64,000 nt of DNA, from assembly GCA_900549405.1 (NCBI GenBank), contig URNZ01000006.1, positions 1 to 64,000 of the forward strand, written 5' to 3'. The translations under genes and the position numbers were made by a program. This DNA is from an uncultured Eubacteriales bacterium. GTDB taxonomy: Bacteria > Bacillota > Clostridia > Oscillospirales > Oscillospiraceae. How positions within the stretch are numbered: position 1 is the stretch's first letter; each line of letters opens with the position of its first letter. Positions 1-7,963 of the stretch are shown one piece after another. The notes under the pieces are model-generated. The model was not told the DNA's origin and did no database searches. It was given only the letters and a program-made list of their open reading frames with translations.

Positions 1-20
1 GCGTGTTTTCGATCTCTCTT

Positions 21-48
21 GTAGGGGCGGACCTCCGTGTCCGCCCGT
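21..48. repeat. Short palindromic repeat (family B)
   Basis: This is a 28-bp unit that begins TGTAGGGGCGG and ends CCGCCCG. The two halves pair around a small loop. The same ends recur many times in this window (for example near 6.4, 24.0, 36.5 and 61.0 kb) with different central bases. It lies upstream of the hisS promoter. Confidence 0.8.
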
Positions 49-106
49 TTCCTCTGCTTTCAATTTATAATCTACTGTATTAAAGTCACTTTTTGCCCTG
101 ATTCCC

Positions 107-135
107 TTGACTTTTTTCTCATTTCGAGTTAGGAT
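107..135 (+). promoter_or_regulatory. Sigma-A-type promoter of hisS-aspS
   Basis: A -35 hexamer TTGACT (107-112) and a -10 hexamer TAGGAT (130-135) are separated by 17 bp. The site lies immediately upstream of the T-box leader, in the expected place. Confidence 0.6.
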
Positions 136-137
136 AC

Positions 138-396
138 CACCATCCACCGCAATGACGGCGCATGAGTAAGCGAAACACCCCCCGACAGAGAGCGGCCCCT
201 TGGTTGAGAGGGCCGCAGGGGAAGGAGCCGCCCAAGACAGCGCCAGCAGCGGGCCTGGAGACAGGCGCGGTTCTCCCCTTCCGCACAAAAAGGGCCAAAG
301 GGACGCACTTTGCGTCTGAAATTGGGTGGCACCACGAAGCGTTTGTGCGCTCTCGTCCCAATCCAAGGGGACGTAGAGCGCGTTTTTTTACCCTTT
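138..396 (+). ncRNA. T-box riboswitch leader of hisS-aspS
   Basis: The conserved T-box antiterminator motif GGGTGGCACCACG is at about 325-337. It is followed by a strong GC-rich hairpin (about 349-380) and a T run (384-390) that form the competing terminator. An AGAGAGC element typical of Stem I is at about 187. T-box leaders let uncharged tRNA stabilise the antiterminator and so raise synthetase expression during amino-acid starvation. The specifier codon (His or Asp) could not be assigned by eye. Confidence 0.85.
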
Positions 397-453
397 TACC
401 CCGAGCACGCCGCTCCTGCCCCCGCTATCCAGTTCTGAAAGGAGTTGTTTTTG

Positions 454-537
454 ATGTTCCGGCCCCAAAAACTTCGCCATGCCCGCCGGGGATACGGCCA
501 GTATCACAAGCACCACCTTCCCCCCAGGGAAGGATAA
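454..537 (+). CDS. Possible histidine-rich leader peptide (27 aa)
   Basis: A short ORF lies between the T-box terminator and hisS. An AAAGGAG ribosome-binding site (438-444) is 9 bp before the ATG, which is good spacing. The 27-residue product has four histidines, three of them clustered as YHKHH at residues 17-21. A His-codon cluster upstream of hisS recalls translation-coupled attenuation, but that would be unusual downstream of a T-box. The 3' end of the ORF overlaps a CCTTCCCC/GGGAAGG hairpin of the local repeat type, so chance is also possible. Confidence 0.35.
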   Translation: MFRPQKLRHARRGYGQYHKHHLPPREG

Positions 538-610
538 TTGTAATGCCGGGCCCACGGCCCCACGGGAACACACCAAAACACAACTTCATCACAGAAAGGA
601 TTTTTGACTT

Positions 611-1987
611 ATGAGTAAGGTTCAGCCCCGGACCCTGTCCGGTTTTATGGAATTGATGCCCGCCCGCCAGATCCAGTTTGACCGCATGATGGCCGTCCTC
701 CGGGAGTCCTATTCCCTGTACGGCTTCACCCCCCTGGACACCCCCATCATCGAGGCCAGCGAGGTGTTGCTGGCCAAGGGCGGCGGCGAGACGGAGAAGC
801 AGATCTATCGCTTTCAGAAGGGCGACTCCGACCTGTCTCTGCGCTTTGACCTGACCGTCCCCCTGGCCAAGTATGTGGCCCAGTACAGCAACCAGCTGGC
901 CTTCCCCTTCCGCCGCTTCCAGATCGGCAAGGTCTATCGCGGCGAGCGGGCCCAGCGCGGCCGCTTCCGCGAGTTCTATCAGGCTGATATCGACGTCATC
1001 GGCGACGGCAAGCTGGACATCTCCAACGACGCGGAGATCCCCGCCATCATCTATCGCACGTTCACCGCCATGGGCCTGAAGCGCTTCCAGATCCGGGTGA
1101 ACAACCGCAAAGTTCTGAACGGCTTCTATGCCATGCTGGACCTGACCCACGAGTCCGGGGCCATCATGCGCACCGTGGACAAGCTGGACAAGATCGGCGC
1201 GGCCCAGGTGAAGGAGCTGCTCATGTCCGAGGAGATCGGCCTGACCGCCGACCAGGCCGGTGAGATCATGCGCTTTATCGCCATCGACGGCAGCAATGAA
1301 GAGGTCCTCCAGGCCCTGGAGGGCTACCGCGGCCGTCACCCCCTGTTTGACGAGGGCCTGGACGAGCTGACCACCGTGGCCCGCTATCTGTCCGCCTTCG
1401 GCGTGCCCCAGGAGAACTTTAAGGTGGACCTGACCATCGCCCGTGGCCTGGATTACTACACCGGCACCGTGTACGAGACCACCATGCTGGATCACCCGGA
1501 GATCGGCTCCATCTGCTCCGGCGGACGGTATGACAACCTGGCCGAGTATTACACCGACAAGAAGCTGCCCGGCGTGGGCATTTCCATCGGCCTGACCCGC
1601 CTGTTCTTCGTGCTGGAGGGCCAGGGCTATCTCAACGACCAGCTGAACACCGCCCCCGCCGACGTGCTCATCCTGCCCATGACCGAGGACCTGAGCGCCG
1701 CCATCGCCCTGGCCACCCAGCTGCGCAACGCCGGGGTGCGCACCCAGCTCTATGGCGAGCAGAAGAAGTTCAAGCAGAAGATGTCCTATGCCGACAAGCT
1801 GGGCGTCCCCTATGTGATCTTCCTGGGCGAGGAGGAGATCTCCTCCGGCGTGGCCGCCGTGAAGAACATGCGCACCGGCGAGCAGGTGAAGCTCTCCCCC
1901 GACGAGGCCGTCAAGCTCATCCAGTCCGGTCTGGAGCAGCTGAACCAGGGCGCGCCTGTAGTCGACAAAGTGGTTGACAAGGAGTAA
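611..1987 (+). CDS. hisS: Histidyl-tRNA synthetase
   Basis: This cytoplasmic class II aminoacyl-tRNA synthetase charges tRNA-His with histidine using ATP. The product is 458 aa, normal for the family. Motif 2 with the FRRFQIGKVYRGE signature is at about residues 99-112. The HisRS histidine-binding signature RGLDYYTGTVYE is at about 277-288. A C-terminal anticodon-binding domain starts near residue 345 (PADVLILPMTE). The start is preceded by AGAAAGGA. HisZ, the regulatory paralogue, is less likely because the catalytic signatures are intact. It is followed 103 bp later by aspS, the usual hisS-aspS pair under one T-box. Confidence 0.96.
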   Translation: MSKVQPRTLSGFMELMPARQIQFDRMMAVLRESYSLYGFTPLDTPIIEASEVLLAKGGGETEKQIYRFQKGDSDLSLRFDLTVPLAKYVAQYSNQLAFPFRRFQIGKVYRGERAQRGRFREFYQADIDVIGDGKLDISNDAEIPAIIYRTFTAMGLKRFQIRVNNRKVLNGFYAMLDLTHESGAIMRTVDKLDKIGAAQVKELLMSEEIGLTADQAGEIMRFIAIDGSNEEVLQALEGYRGRHPLFDEGLDELTTVARYLSAFGVPQENFKVDLTIARGLDYYTGTVYETTMLDHPEIGSICSGGRYDNLAEYYTDKKLPGVGISIGLTRLFFVLEGQGYLNDQLNTAPADVLILPMTEDLSAAIALATQLRNAGVRTQLYGEQKKFKQKMSYADKLGVPYVIFLGEEEISSGVAAVKNMRTGEQVKLSPDEAVKLIQSGLEQLNQGAPVVDKVVDKE

Positions 1988-2090
1988 GTGATTTCCGCCG
2001 CCCCACCCTGGAAACCCGGGGCTGGAGCGGGGATTTTCTTGACTCTGTGTTATATATCCCCCCAATAATACGATTCGGAGTTGAAATTTC

Positions 2091-3896
2091 ATGGATAACC
2101 TTCAGAATTTCCACCGCAGCCATTACTGCGGCGACCTGCGTCTGGCCGACGCGGGCAAGACCGTCTCCCTGTGCGGCTGGGTCCAGCGGCAGCGGGACCT
2201 GGGCGGTCTGATCTTTGTGGACCTGCGGGACCGCACCGGCCTCATCCAGCTGTCCTTTGACGACAGCACCCCCAAGGACATCTTTGACAAGGCCGCCTCC
2301 CTCCGCTCGGAGTATGTGGTGGCTGCCACCGGTCTGGTCCGGGAGCGCGAGTCCAAGACCGACAAGATCGCCACCGGCGACATCGAGATCTATGTCACCG
2401 AGCTGCGCCTGCTGGCCAAAGCGGAGACCCCTCCCTTTGAGATCGTGGAGCACTCCAAGGCCAACGACATGCTGCGCCTGAAGTATCGCTATCTGGATCT
2501 GCGCCGCCCGGAGATGCAGCAGGCCATCGCCACCCGGCACAAGATCACCAAGATCGCCCGGGACTACTTTGACGAGAACGGGTTCCTGGAGATCGAGACC
2601 CCCATCCTCACCAAGTCCACCCCCGAGGGCGCCCGGGACTATCTGGTGCCCAGCCGCGTCCACCCCGGCAAGTTCTACGCCCTGCCCCAGTCCCCCCAGC
2701 AGTATAAGCAGCTGCTGATGCTGTCCGGCTTTGACCGCTATTTCCAGATTGCCCGGTGCTTCCGGGACGAGGACCTGCGGGCTGACCGTCAGCCCGAGTT
2801 CACCCAGATCGACCTGGAGATGTCCTTCCTCAACGAGGACGAGATCATGTCTATTCAAGAGGGCTTCCTGAAGCGGGTGTTCAAAGAGATTCTGGACGTG
2901 GACGTGCAGACCCCCTTCCAGCGTATGCCCTGGCGGGAGGCCATGGACCGCTTCGGCTCTGACAAGCCCGACCTGCGCTTCGGCTTTGAGCTGAAGGACA
3001 TCAGCGACATCGTGAAGGACTGCGGCTTCAAGGTCTTCTCCGGCCCTGTGGCCGCGGGCGGCAGCGTGCGTCTCATCAACATCGAGGGCGGCGCGGCTGC
3101 CTTCCCCCGGAAGAAGATCGACAAACTGGGCGAGTTCGTCAAGACCTATAAGGCCAAGGGCCTGGCCTGGACCCGCCTGCACGAGGGCAGCACCACCTCC
3201 TCCTATGCCAAGTTCCTCACCGAGGAGGAGAACAAGGCCATCCTGGACCGGGCCGGAGCCAAGGACGGGGACCTGGTCCTGATCGTGGGCGACGAGAAGA
3301 ACACCGTGGTGTGGGCCGCCCTGGGCGCGTTGCGCTGCGAGATCGCCAAGCAGCTGGGCATTCTGGACCCCAAGGACTTCCGCTTCCTGTGGGTCACCGA
3401 GTTCCCCATGTTCGAGTGGTCTGAGGAAGAGAACCGCTATATGGCCATGCACCACCCCTTCACCGCCCCCATGGTGGAGGACGAGGACAAGATCCTCACC
3501 GACAAGGCCAACTGCCGCGCCCGGGCCTATGACATCGTGCTCAACGGCGTGGAGCTGGGCGGCGGCTCCATCCGCATCAACACCCCCGAGATGCAGGAGA
3601 AGGCCTTCCAGGCCCTGGGCATCAGCGAGGAGGACATTCAGGAGCGCTTTGGCCACCTGGTCAACGCCTTCAAGTTCGGCGCGCCCCCCCACGGCGGCCT
3701 GGCCTATGGCCTGGACCGGCTGTGCATGCTCATGGCCGGGGCCCCCTCCATCCGTGACGTCATCGCCTTCCCCAAGGTGCAGAACGCCTCTGACCTGATG
3801 ATGGCCTGCCCCGACGTAGTGGACGACAAGCAGCTGGACGACCTGTCCATCGCCGTCACCCGCATGGAGCAGAGCGACCCCGAAGCCGAGCAGTAA
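2091..3896 (+). CDS. aspS: Aspartyl-tRNA synthetase
   Basis: This class II synthetase charges tRNA-Asp. The product is 601 aa, the bacterial-type length, with an N-terminal OB-fold anticodon-binding domain (about 1-110). Motif 2 (FRDEDLRADRQPEFTQID) is at about 223-240. A bacterial insertion (GAD) domain lies in the middle, and motif 3 (GLAYGLDRLCML) is near residue 535. The domain layout separates it from the archaeal/eukaryotic AspRS and from AsnRS. It probably shares the hisS transcript and T-box control. The ATG is preceded by CGGAG. Confidence 0.96.
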   Translation: MDNLQNFHRSHYCGDLRLADAGKTVSLCGWVQRQRDLGGLIFVDLRDRTGLIQLSFDDSTPKDIFDKAASLRSEYVVAATGLVRERESKTDKIATGDIEIYVTELRLLAKAETPPFEIVEHSKANDMLRLKYRYLDLRRPEMQQAIATRHKITKIARDYFDENGFLEIETPILTKSTPEGARDYLVPSRVHPGKFYALPQSPQQYKQLLMLSGFDRYFQIARCFRDEDLRADRQPEFTQIDLEMSFLNEDEIMSIQEGFLKRVFKEILDVDVQTPFQRMPWREAMDRFGSDKPDLRFGFELKDISDIVKDCGFKVFSGPVAAGGSVRLINIEGGAAAFPRKKIDKLGEFVKTYKAKGLAWTRLHEGSTTSSYAKFLTEEENKAILDRAGAKDGDLVLIVGDEKNTVVWAALGALRCEIAKQLGILDPKDFRFLWVTEFPMFEWSEEENRYMAMHHPFTAPMVEDEDKILTDKANCRARAYDIVLNGVELGGGSIRINTPEMQEKAFQALGISEEDIQERFGHLVNAFKFGAPPHGGLAYGLDRLCMLMAGAPSIRDVIAFPKVQNASDLMMACPDVVDDKQLDDLSIAVTRMEQSDPEAEQ

Positions 3897-3914
3897 GTTC
3901 AAAACAGACCCCAT

Positions 3915-3955
3915 TCGCCGGGGCGGGAATCGTCCCGCTCCGGCGGTTTTATTTT
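3915..3955 (+). terminator. Rho-independent terminator after aspS
   Basis: The hairpin has arms CGCCGGGGCGGGA and TCCCGCTCCGGCG and is followed by GTTTTATTTT. It ends the hisS-aspS unit. Confidence 0.8.
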
Positions 3956-3958
3956 GGG

Positions 3959-4078
3959 GACGGATTGCCACGTCGCTTCGCTCCTCGCAATGACAAGCAC
4001 ACAGGCCTCTCGTAGGGGCGGCCTTCGTATTCTGTCATTGCGAGGAGGGCAACGCCCGACGCGGCAATCCGTATCCCC
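3959..4078. repeat. Paired inverted repeat element (family C)
   Basis: The left arm (3959-3995) is the reverse complement of the right arm (about 4036-4074). The arms share a core that reads CATTGCGAGGAG...CGGCAATCCG. The roughly 40-bp middle carries part of a family B unit (GTAGGGGCGG). The same paired arrangement occurs at 17.1 and 44.6 kb. Confidence 0.8.
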
Positions 4079-4085
4079 GTCCCAA

Positions 4086-4118
4086 ACTCATCTCTCCTAA
4101 CTCCTAACTCATCACTCA
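4086..4118 (+). repeat. CTCCTAACTC-type repeat (family D) before a start codon
   Basis: A degenerate run built on CTCCTAACTC/ATCACTC sits directly before the ribosome-binding site of the next gene. Similar runs precede mutS, miaA and yggS. Confidence 0.65.
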
Positions 4119-4132
4119 CCGAGGTGTTATCT

Positions 4133-4990
4133 ATGAAACTCGTTCAATTCTGGAAAGACAAAACTCCCGCTCTGGGTCTCCAGACCCCTCAGGGCATCAT
4201 CGACGTGCAGGCGGAGGCCGCACGGCGGGGGGTGTCCGCTCCGGGGGATATGGCTCAGGCCATCGCCCTGGGGGATACTGGGCTGTCCCAGCTGGCTCCC
4301 CTGGCGGAGGGCGCTCAGTGCTTTGCTGACTCCCCCCTGGCCCCGGTGGTCACCCAGACCGGGCGTATCCTGTGCATCGGCCTGAACTATCGCCAGCACG
4401 CGAAAGAATGCGGCCTGCCCCTGCCCCCGGCTCCCGTGCCCTTCTGCAAGTTCTCCAACGCCCTGGCCGCCCACGGGGACGCCGTGAATCTGATGCCCGA
4501 CTATAAAGAATACGACTATGAGGCGGAGCTGGTGGTGGTCATGGGCCGCCCCGCCCGGGATGTGTCTGTGGACGAGGCCCTGGACTATGTCTACGGCTAT
4601 ACCTGCGGCGACGACCTGTCCACCCGGGACCTGCAATTTGCCCGGGGCGGCCAGTGGCTGCTGTCCAAGACCTTTGACGGCTTTTCCCCCATCGGCCCCT
4701 GTCTGGTGCCCGCCGGGGAGCTGGACCCCACCACCCTGGACATCTCCAGCCAGGTGAACGGCCAGACCCGGCAGAGCTCCAACACCGGGGACATGATCTT
4801 CTCTGTGGCGCAGATCATCGCCGACCTGTCCCACCACTTCACCCTGATGCCCGGGGACCTGATTTTCACCGGCACCCCCCAGGGGGTCATGCAGGGCTAT
4901 CCCGCCGACCAGAAGGACTGGCTGAAGCCCGGGGACCGGGTGTCCGTCACCATCCAGGGCATCGGCACCCTGGAAAACACCTTCGTGTGA
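4133..4990 (+). CDS. Fumarylacetoacetate hydrolase (FAH) family protein
   Basis: The product is 285 aa with the FAH-family C-terminal fold. The conserved block GLNYRQHAKE is at about residues 83-92. The metal-ligand region YDYEAELVVVMGR is at about 125-137, followed by GYTCGDDLSTRDLQ. FAH-family enzymes use a divalent metal bound by two Glu and one Asp to hydrolyse, isomerise or decarboxylate 2-oxo acids (acylpyruvate hydrolase, oxaloacetate decarboxylase, HHDD isomerase); the substrate here is unknown. I chose the ATG at 4133 because GAGGTG lies just before it; a GTG at 4124 is less likely. It overlaps the next gene by one base. Confidence 0.85.
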   Translation: MKLVQFWKDKTPALGLQTPQGIIDVQAEAARRGVSAPGDMAQAIALGDTGLSQLAPLAEGAQCFADSPLAPVVTQTGRILCIGLNYRQHAKECGLPLPPAPVPFCKFSNALAAHGDAVNLMPDYKEYDYEAELVVVMGRPARDVSVDEALDYVYGYTCGDDLSTRDLQFARGGQWLLSKTFDGFSPIGPCLVPAGELDPTTLDISSQVNGQTRQSSNTGDMIFSVAQIIADLSHHFTLMPGDLIFTGTPQGVMQGYPADQKDWLKPGDRVSVTIQGIGTLENTFV

Positions 4991-5277
4991 TGCTGGACGG
5001 CGTCATCATCGGGGGCATCGCCTTTGCCCTTATCGGCCTGTTCCACCCCATCGTCATCTGGATCGAGTATCACTTCTCCAGCCGGTGCTGGCCCGCCTTT
5101 CTCTTGGCGGGGCTGGCCCTGCTGGCGGGGTCGGTCCTCGTCCGGCAGACCATCCCCTCCGCCGCCCTGGGGGTGGCGGGGATGAGCTGCCTGTGGAGCA
5201 TTTTAGAGCTGAAGGAGCAGGAAAAACGGGTAGCCCGGGGCTGGTTTCCCAAAAAAGAGCGCAAAAAATCGACGTGA
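4990..5277 (+). CDS. Small membrane protein, DUF4491-like
   Basis: The product is 95 aa, with three hydrophobic segments at about residues 5-22, 31-48 and 53-68, and a basic C-terminus. The N-terminal GLFHPIVIWIEYHF pattern resembles the DUF4491 family of small clostridial membrane proteins. The ATG overlaps the stop codon of the FAH-family gene (TGATG), which suggests translational coupling. The function is unknown. Confidence 0.7.
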   Translation: MLDGVIIGGIAFALIGLFHPIVIWIEYHFSSRCWPAFLLAGLALLAGSVLVRQTIPSAALGVAGMSCLWSILELKEQEKRVARGWFPKKERKKST

Positions 5278-5299
5278 GAAAGCTCACGCCGATTTTTTT
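5267..5299. terminator. Bidirectional terminator between convergent genes
   Basis: An inverted repeat AATCGACGTGAG/CTCACGCCGATT has A-rich and T-rich flanks on opposite sides. It can serve both the plus-strand membrane protein and the converging AEC transporter gene. Confidence 0.8.
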
Positions 5300-5303
5300 A
5301 TGC

Positions 5304-6248
5304 TCAGGACAGGATCAGCATCAGCACGGGGATGGTGAAGAAGCAGCCCAGCATGGACAGGCAGGCCCCGGTGGCGGCGTATTCCTCGTCGGCCCCATAG
5401 GCCCCGGCCATCACCGTGATCTGGCTGACCACGGGCAGGGCGGACTCCACGATGAACACCCGCATGGCCAGACCGGACACGCCCCCCAGCATACAGAAGG
5501 CCGCGCAGATCAGGGGGGAAATAATAAGCCGGATGACCAGCATGGTCGGCATCCCCTGAAGGAAGCGCAGGTTCTTCAGCCCCACCTCGTAGACGATGTA
5601 GCCGCAGTAAATGAGGGCCAGGGGGGTGACGCTGCCGCTGATCTGGCTAGCAAAGCGCATCACCAGCTCCGGCGGGCGCAGCCCCAGCACCAGCAGCACA
5701 ATGGACACGGCCATGCCCACGATGGGGGGCTTGCGCAGCATGTCCAGCATCCGGTGAGCCAGGCTGCCCCCCTTCCCCGGCTGGCTGCCCGCCCGCTCGA
5801 TGAGCACCACGGCCAGAGACTGGGTGAAGATGGTGTTGGACAGGTAATAGACCATCACATAGGGGACGCACACCTCCCCAAACAGCTGGGTACACAGGGG
5901 CAGACCCACAAACAGCACGTTGGACAGCCCCGCCATGGGCACGAACACCCCCCACCGGGACCGGGGCAGGCGCAGCAGGGTGGCCGCCAGGGCGCTCAAT
6001 AACAGGGTGAGGACGATGCTGCTCACGGTGAACACCATCATCTGCCCCGCCCGGGCCAGGTCCTCGTGCTTTAAATTGTTCAGCAGACCCACCAGACAGT
6101 TGCAGGGCACGGCGATGTTCACCACAAAGCGGCTGAGAAACTTCTTCTCCCCGCTGCCCATCCAGCCGAACACGCCCAGAAAATAGCCCACGGCCATCAG
6201 GGAAAACAGCAAAAACACGGCGGACACCGCGTTGAGAAATTCCGCCAT
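5304..6248 (-). CDS. AEC (auxin efflux carrier) family transporter
   Basis: The product is 314 aa and highly hydrophobic, with about ten membrane segments in two five-helix halves, as in the AEC/membrane transport protein family. Family-like features are the N-terminal FGW stretch, the conserved SRFVVNIAVPC segment and the LSNVLFVGLPL segment. Bacterial members export or exchange small organic acids such as malate; the substrate cannot be predicted here. I chose the ATG at 6248 because the longer upstream reading frame runs into an intergenic repeat. Confidence 0.85.
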   Translation of the reverse strand: MAEFLNAVSAVFLLFSLMAVGYFLGVFGWMGSGEKKFLSRFVVNIAVPCNCLVGLLNNLKHEDLARAGQMMVFTVSSIVLTLLLSALAATLLRLPRSRWGVFVPMAGLSNVLFVGLPLCTQLFGEVCVPYVMVYYLSNTIFTQSLAVVLIERAGSQPGKGGSLAHRMLDMLRKPPIVGMAVSIVLLVLGLRPPELVMRFASQISGSVTPLALIYCGYIVYEVGLKNLRFLQGMPTMLVIRLIISPLICAAFCMLGGVSGLAMRVFIVESALPVVSQITVMAGAYGADEEYAATGACLSMLGCFFTIPVLMLILS

Positions 6249-6274
6249 TGGGACCCTTCTCTCTTCTCTAGTTA

Positions 6275-6508
6275 AAAGCCTTCCCCCTGCCAGGGGGAAG
6301 GTGGCCCGCAGGGCCGGATGAGGGTGGGTTCCGTGGGTGCGGCGGTCATCGCGGGCCGACACAGAGGTCGGCCCCTACGAGAACCATCGTAACACGCCGT
6401 AGGGGCGGACCTCCGTGTCCGCCCGTCGATAGCAGATGCACCTCCGGGTGGTCCCCCTCATCCGTCATGGCTTCGCCATGCCACCTTCTCCCCTGCGGGG
6501 CGAAGGCT
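6275..6508. repeat. Composite palindromic element, short form
   Basis: The outer parts form an inverted repeat (GGAAGGTGGCC...CGGATGAGGG on the left, CCCTCATCCG...CACCTTC on the right). Two family B palindromes sit inside in opposite orientation (about 6349-6381 and 6400-6424). Longer copies at 36.4 and 60.9 kb have the same plan plus a nested insert of about 60 bp. This 270-bp gap between ricT and the AEC gene holds nothing else visible. Confidence 0.8.
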
Positions 6509-6516
6509 TATCTCAA

Positions 6517-7866
6517 TTACTCCTCCCCCGGTCTTCCTCCGGGGGCTCCGGCGGGGCCGTTGCCCCGGCCCGGGCGGCGGCGACGGCGGCGGGGGCGGTT
6601 GGCGCCCCCCTCCCGGTCCGGCTGGCCGGGCTGATTCTCTCTCCGCTCCTGCTGAGGCGCCTGCTGCCGGGCCTCCCCATTGCCCTCCTGGGGGCGGCGG
6701 GGCGGGCGGCGGCGGAACTCGGGCTTTTTGCCCTCGCCGGACGGCTCCTGGCGGGGGGGCCGCTGATCCTGCCGGGGCCGGTCCTGATTCTGGTTCTGGG
6801 GCCGGTCCTCCCCCTGGGGGCGGGGGCGGCGGGTGCGATTGCGCCGGGGCTTGGCGGGGCGCTCCTCCTGGTCGGGAGCGGCGGCATTCTCCGCCGGGCG
6901 GCGCAGCTCCTTGGCCGGGCGGCCGGGGAAGGCGTTCTCCAGGGCCACGGTGAGGGCATCGGCCTCCTTCTTGGCCTGGTCCTCCTCGGTGGGGCGGCGG
7001 AGCTTGGCCAGCTCCTCCAGGGGAGGCTGGACATAGTCGTCGGGCCGCTTGCCCTTTCCGTTGCGGATGACGCACAGCTCGCAGTTGTGATAGCACTTGG
7101 GGGTCTCGGGGGCGCTGTCCAGCCGGACCTGCACCGTCTGCCGCAGGAGATTCACGCTGGACACGGTGCCCGCCCCATCGGGGGTCTCCACAAAGGACTC
7201 CTGCTTGGGAGCGTGCTTGACCAGATCCTCGTAGGCATCCTGCTCATATTTCAGGCAGCACATCAGCCGCCCGCAGGCCCCGGAGATCTTCGTGGGGTTC
7301 AATGACAGGTTCTGGGTCTTGGCCATTTTGATGGACACGGGCTGGAACTCGTCCAAGAACTGGGCGCAGCAGAAGGGCCGCCCGCAGATGCCCAGGCCGC
7401 CCAGCATCCGGGCCTCGTCCCGGACGCCGATCTGCCGCAGCTCGATGCGGGCGTGGATGGTCCCGGCCAGGTCCTTGACCAAGGCCCGGAAGTCCACCCG
7501 CCCGTCGGAGGTGAAGAAGAACAGGACCTTGTTCCCCTCGAAGCTATACTCCGCCTCCACCAGCTTCATGTCCAGCCCGTGCTGGGCGATCTTCTCCTGG
7601 CAGATGGCGAAGGCTTTTTTCTCCTTCTCCTTGTTCCGCTCCAGGGTCAGCTTGTCCTCCTGGGTGGCCTTGCGCACCACCGGGCGCAGGGGGGCCATCA
7701 GCTCGATCTCGTCGATCATGGAGTTTCCGTGGGTACAAAGGCCGTATTCCGTGCCCCGGGTGGTGTCCACAATGACGCCGTCCCCCACCTGGAACTGCTG
7801 GCCGTTGGGATTGAAATAATACTGCTTGCCGCCCTCTTTAAAGCGGACACTGATGATCTCTACCAT
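6517..7866 (-). CDS. ricT: RicT/YaaT-type PSP1-domain protein with a long basic tail
   Basis: The product is 449 aa. The N-terminal ~280 residues match RicT (YaaT, PSP1 C-terminal domain), including the cysteine motifs GLGICGRPFCCAQF (about 154-167) and ACGRLMCCLKY (about 195-205). In Bacillus, RicT forms an Fe-S complex with RicA and RicF that supports RNase Y-dependent mRNA maturation, sporulation and competence. Residues 323-449 are a low-complexity tail rich in Arg, Pro, Gln and Glu, with a run of six Arg near the end; B. subtilis YaaT is about 275 aa and lacks it. The ATG at 7866 follows an AAGGAGAAGG site. It lies downstream of holB, as in Bacillus. Confidence 0.88.
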   Translation of the reverse strand: MVEIISVRFKEGGKQYYFNPNGQQFQVGDGVIVDTTRGTEYGLCTHGNSMIDEIELMAPLRPVVRKATQEDKLTLERNKEKEKKAFAICQEKIAQHGLDMKLVEAEYSFEGNKVLFFFTSDGRVDFRALVKDLAGTIHARIELRQIGVRDEARMLGGLGICGRPFCCAQFLDEFQPVSIKMAKTQNLSLNPTKISGACGRLMCCLKYEQDAYEDLVKHAPKQESFVETPDGAGTVSSVNLLRQTVQVRLDSAPETPKCYHNCELCVIRNGKGKRPDDYVQPPLEELAKLRRPTEEDQAKKEADALTVALENAFPGRPAKELRRPAENAAAPDQEERPAKPRRNRTRRPRPQGEDRPQNQNQDRPRQDQRPPRQEPSGEGKKPEFRRRPPRRPQEGNGEARQQAPQQERRENQPGQPDREGGANRPRRRRRRPGRGNGPAGAPGGRPGEE

Positions 7867-7963
7867 TGCCTTCTCCTTTGGTCCGGTCTTGAAAAACGAA
7901 AAACTTTTTGATCCGCCTGCCGGGGCGGGGCCGGACGCCCCCTGTTTCCCGGCGGGTGGTTTT

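Noticed and set aside
162-614. A 150-codon frame upstream of hisS
   Set aside because: It runs across the T-box leader and its terminator; the sequence is explained by the RNA structure.
2039-2071. Internal promoter before aspS (TTGACT with AATAAT)
   Set aside because: The spacing is about 19 bp and the -10 is weak; it could be a minor promoter, but the evidence is not enough for a feature.
425-2092. A 555-codon antisense frame over hisS and a 684-codon one over aspS (1917-3971)
   Set aside because: Same shadow effect; the composition is abnormal, and both overlap well-recognised synthetase genes completely.
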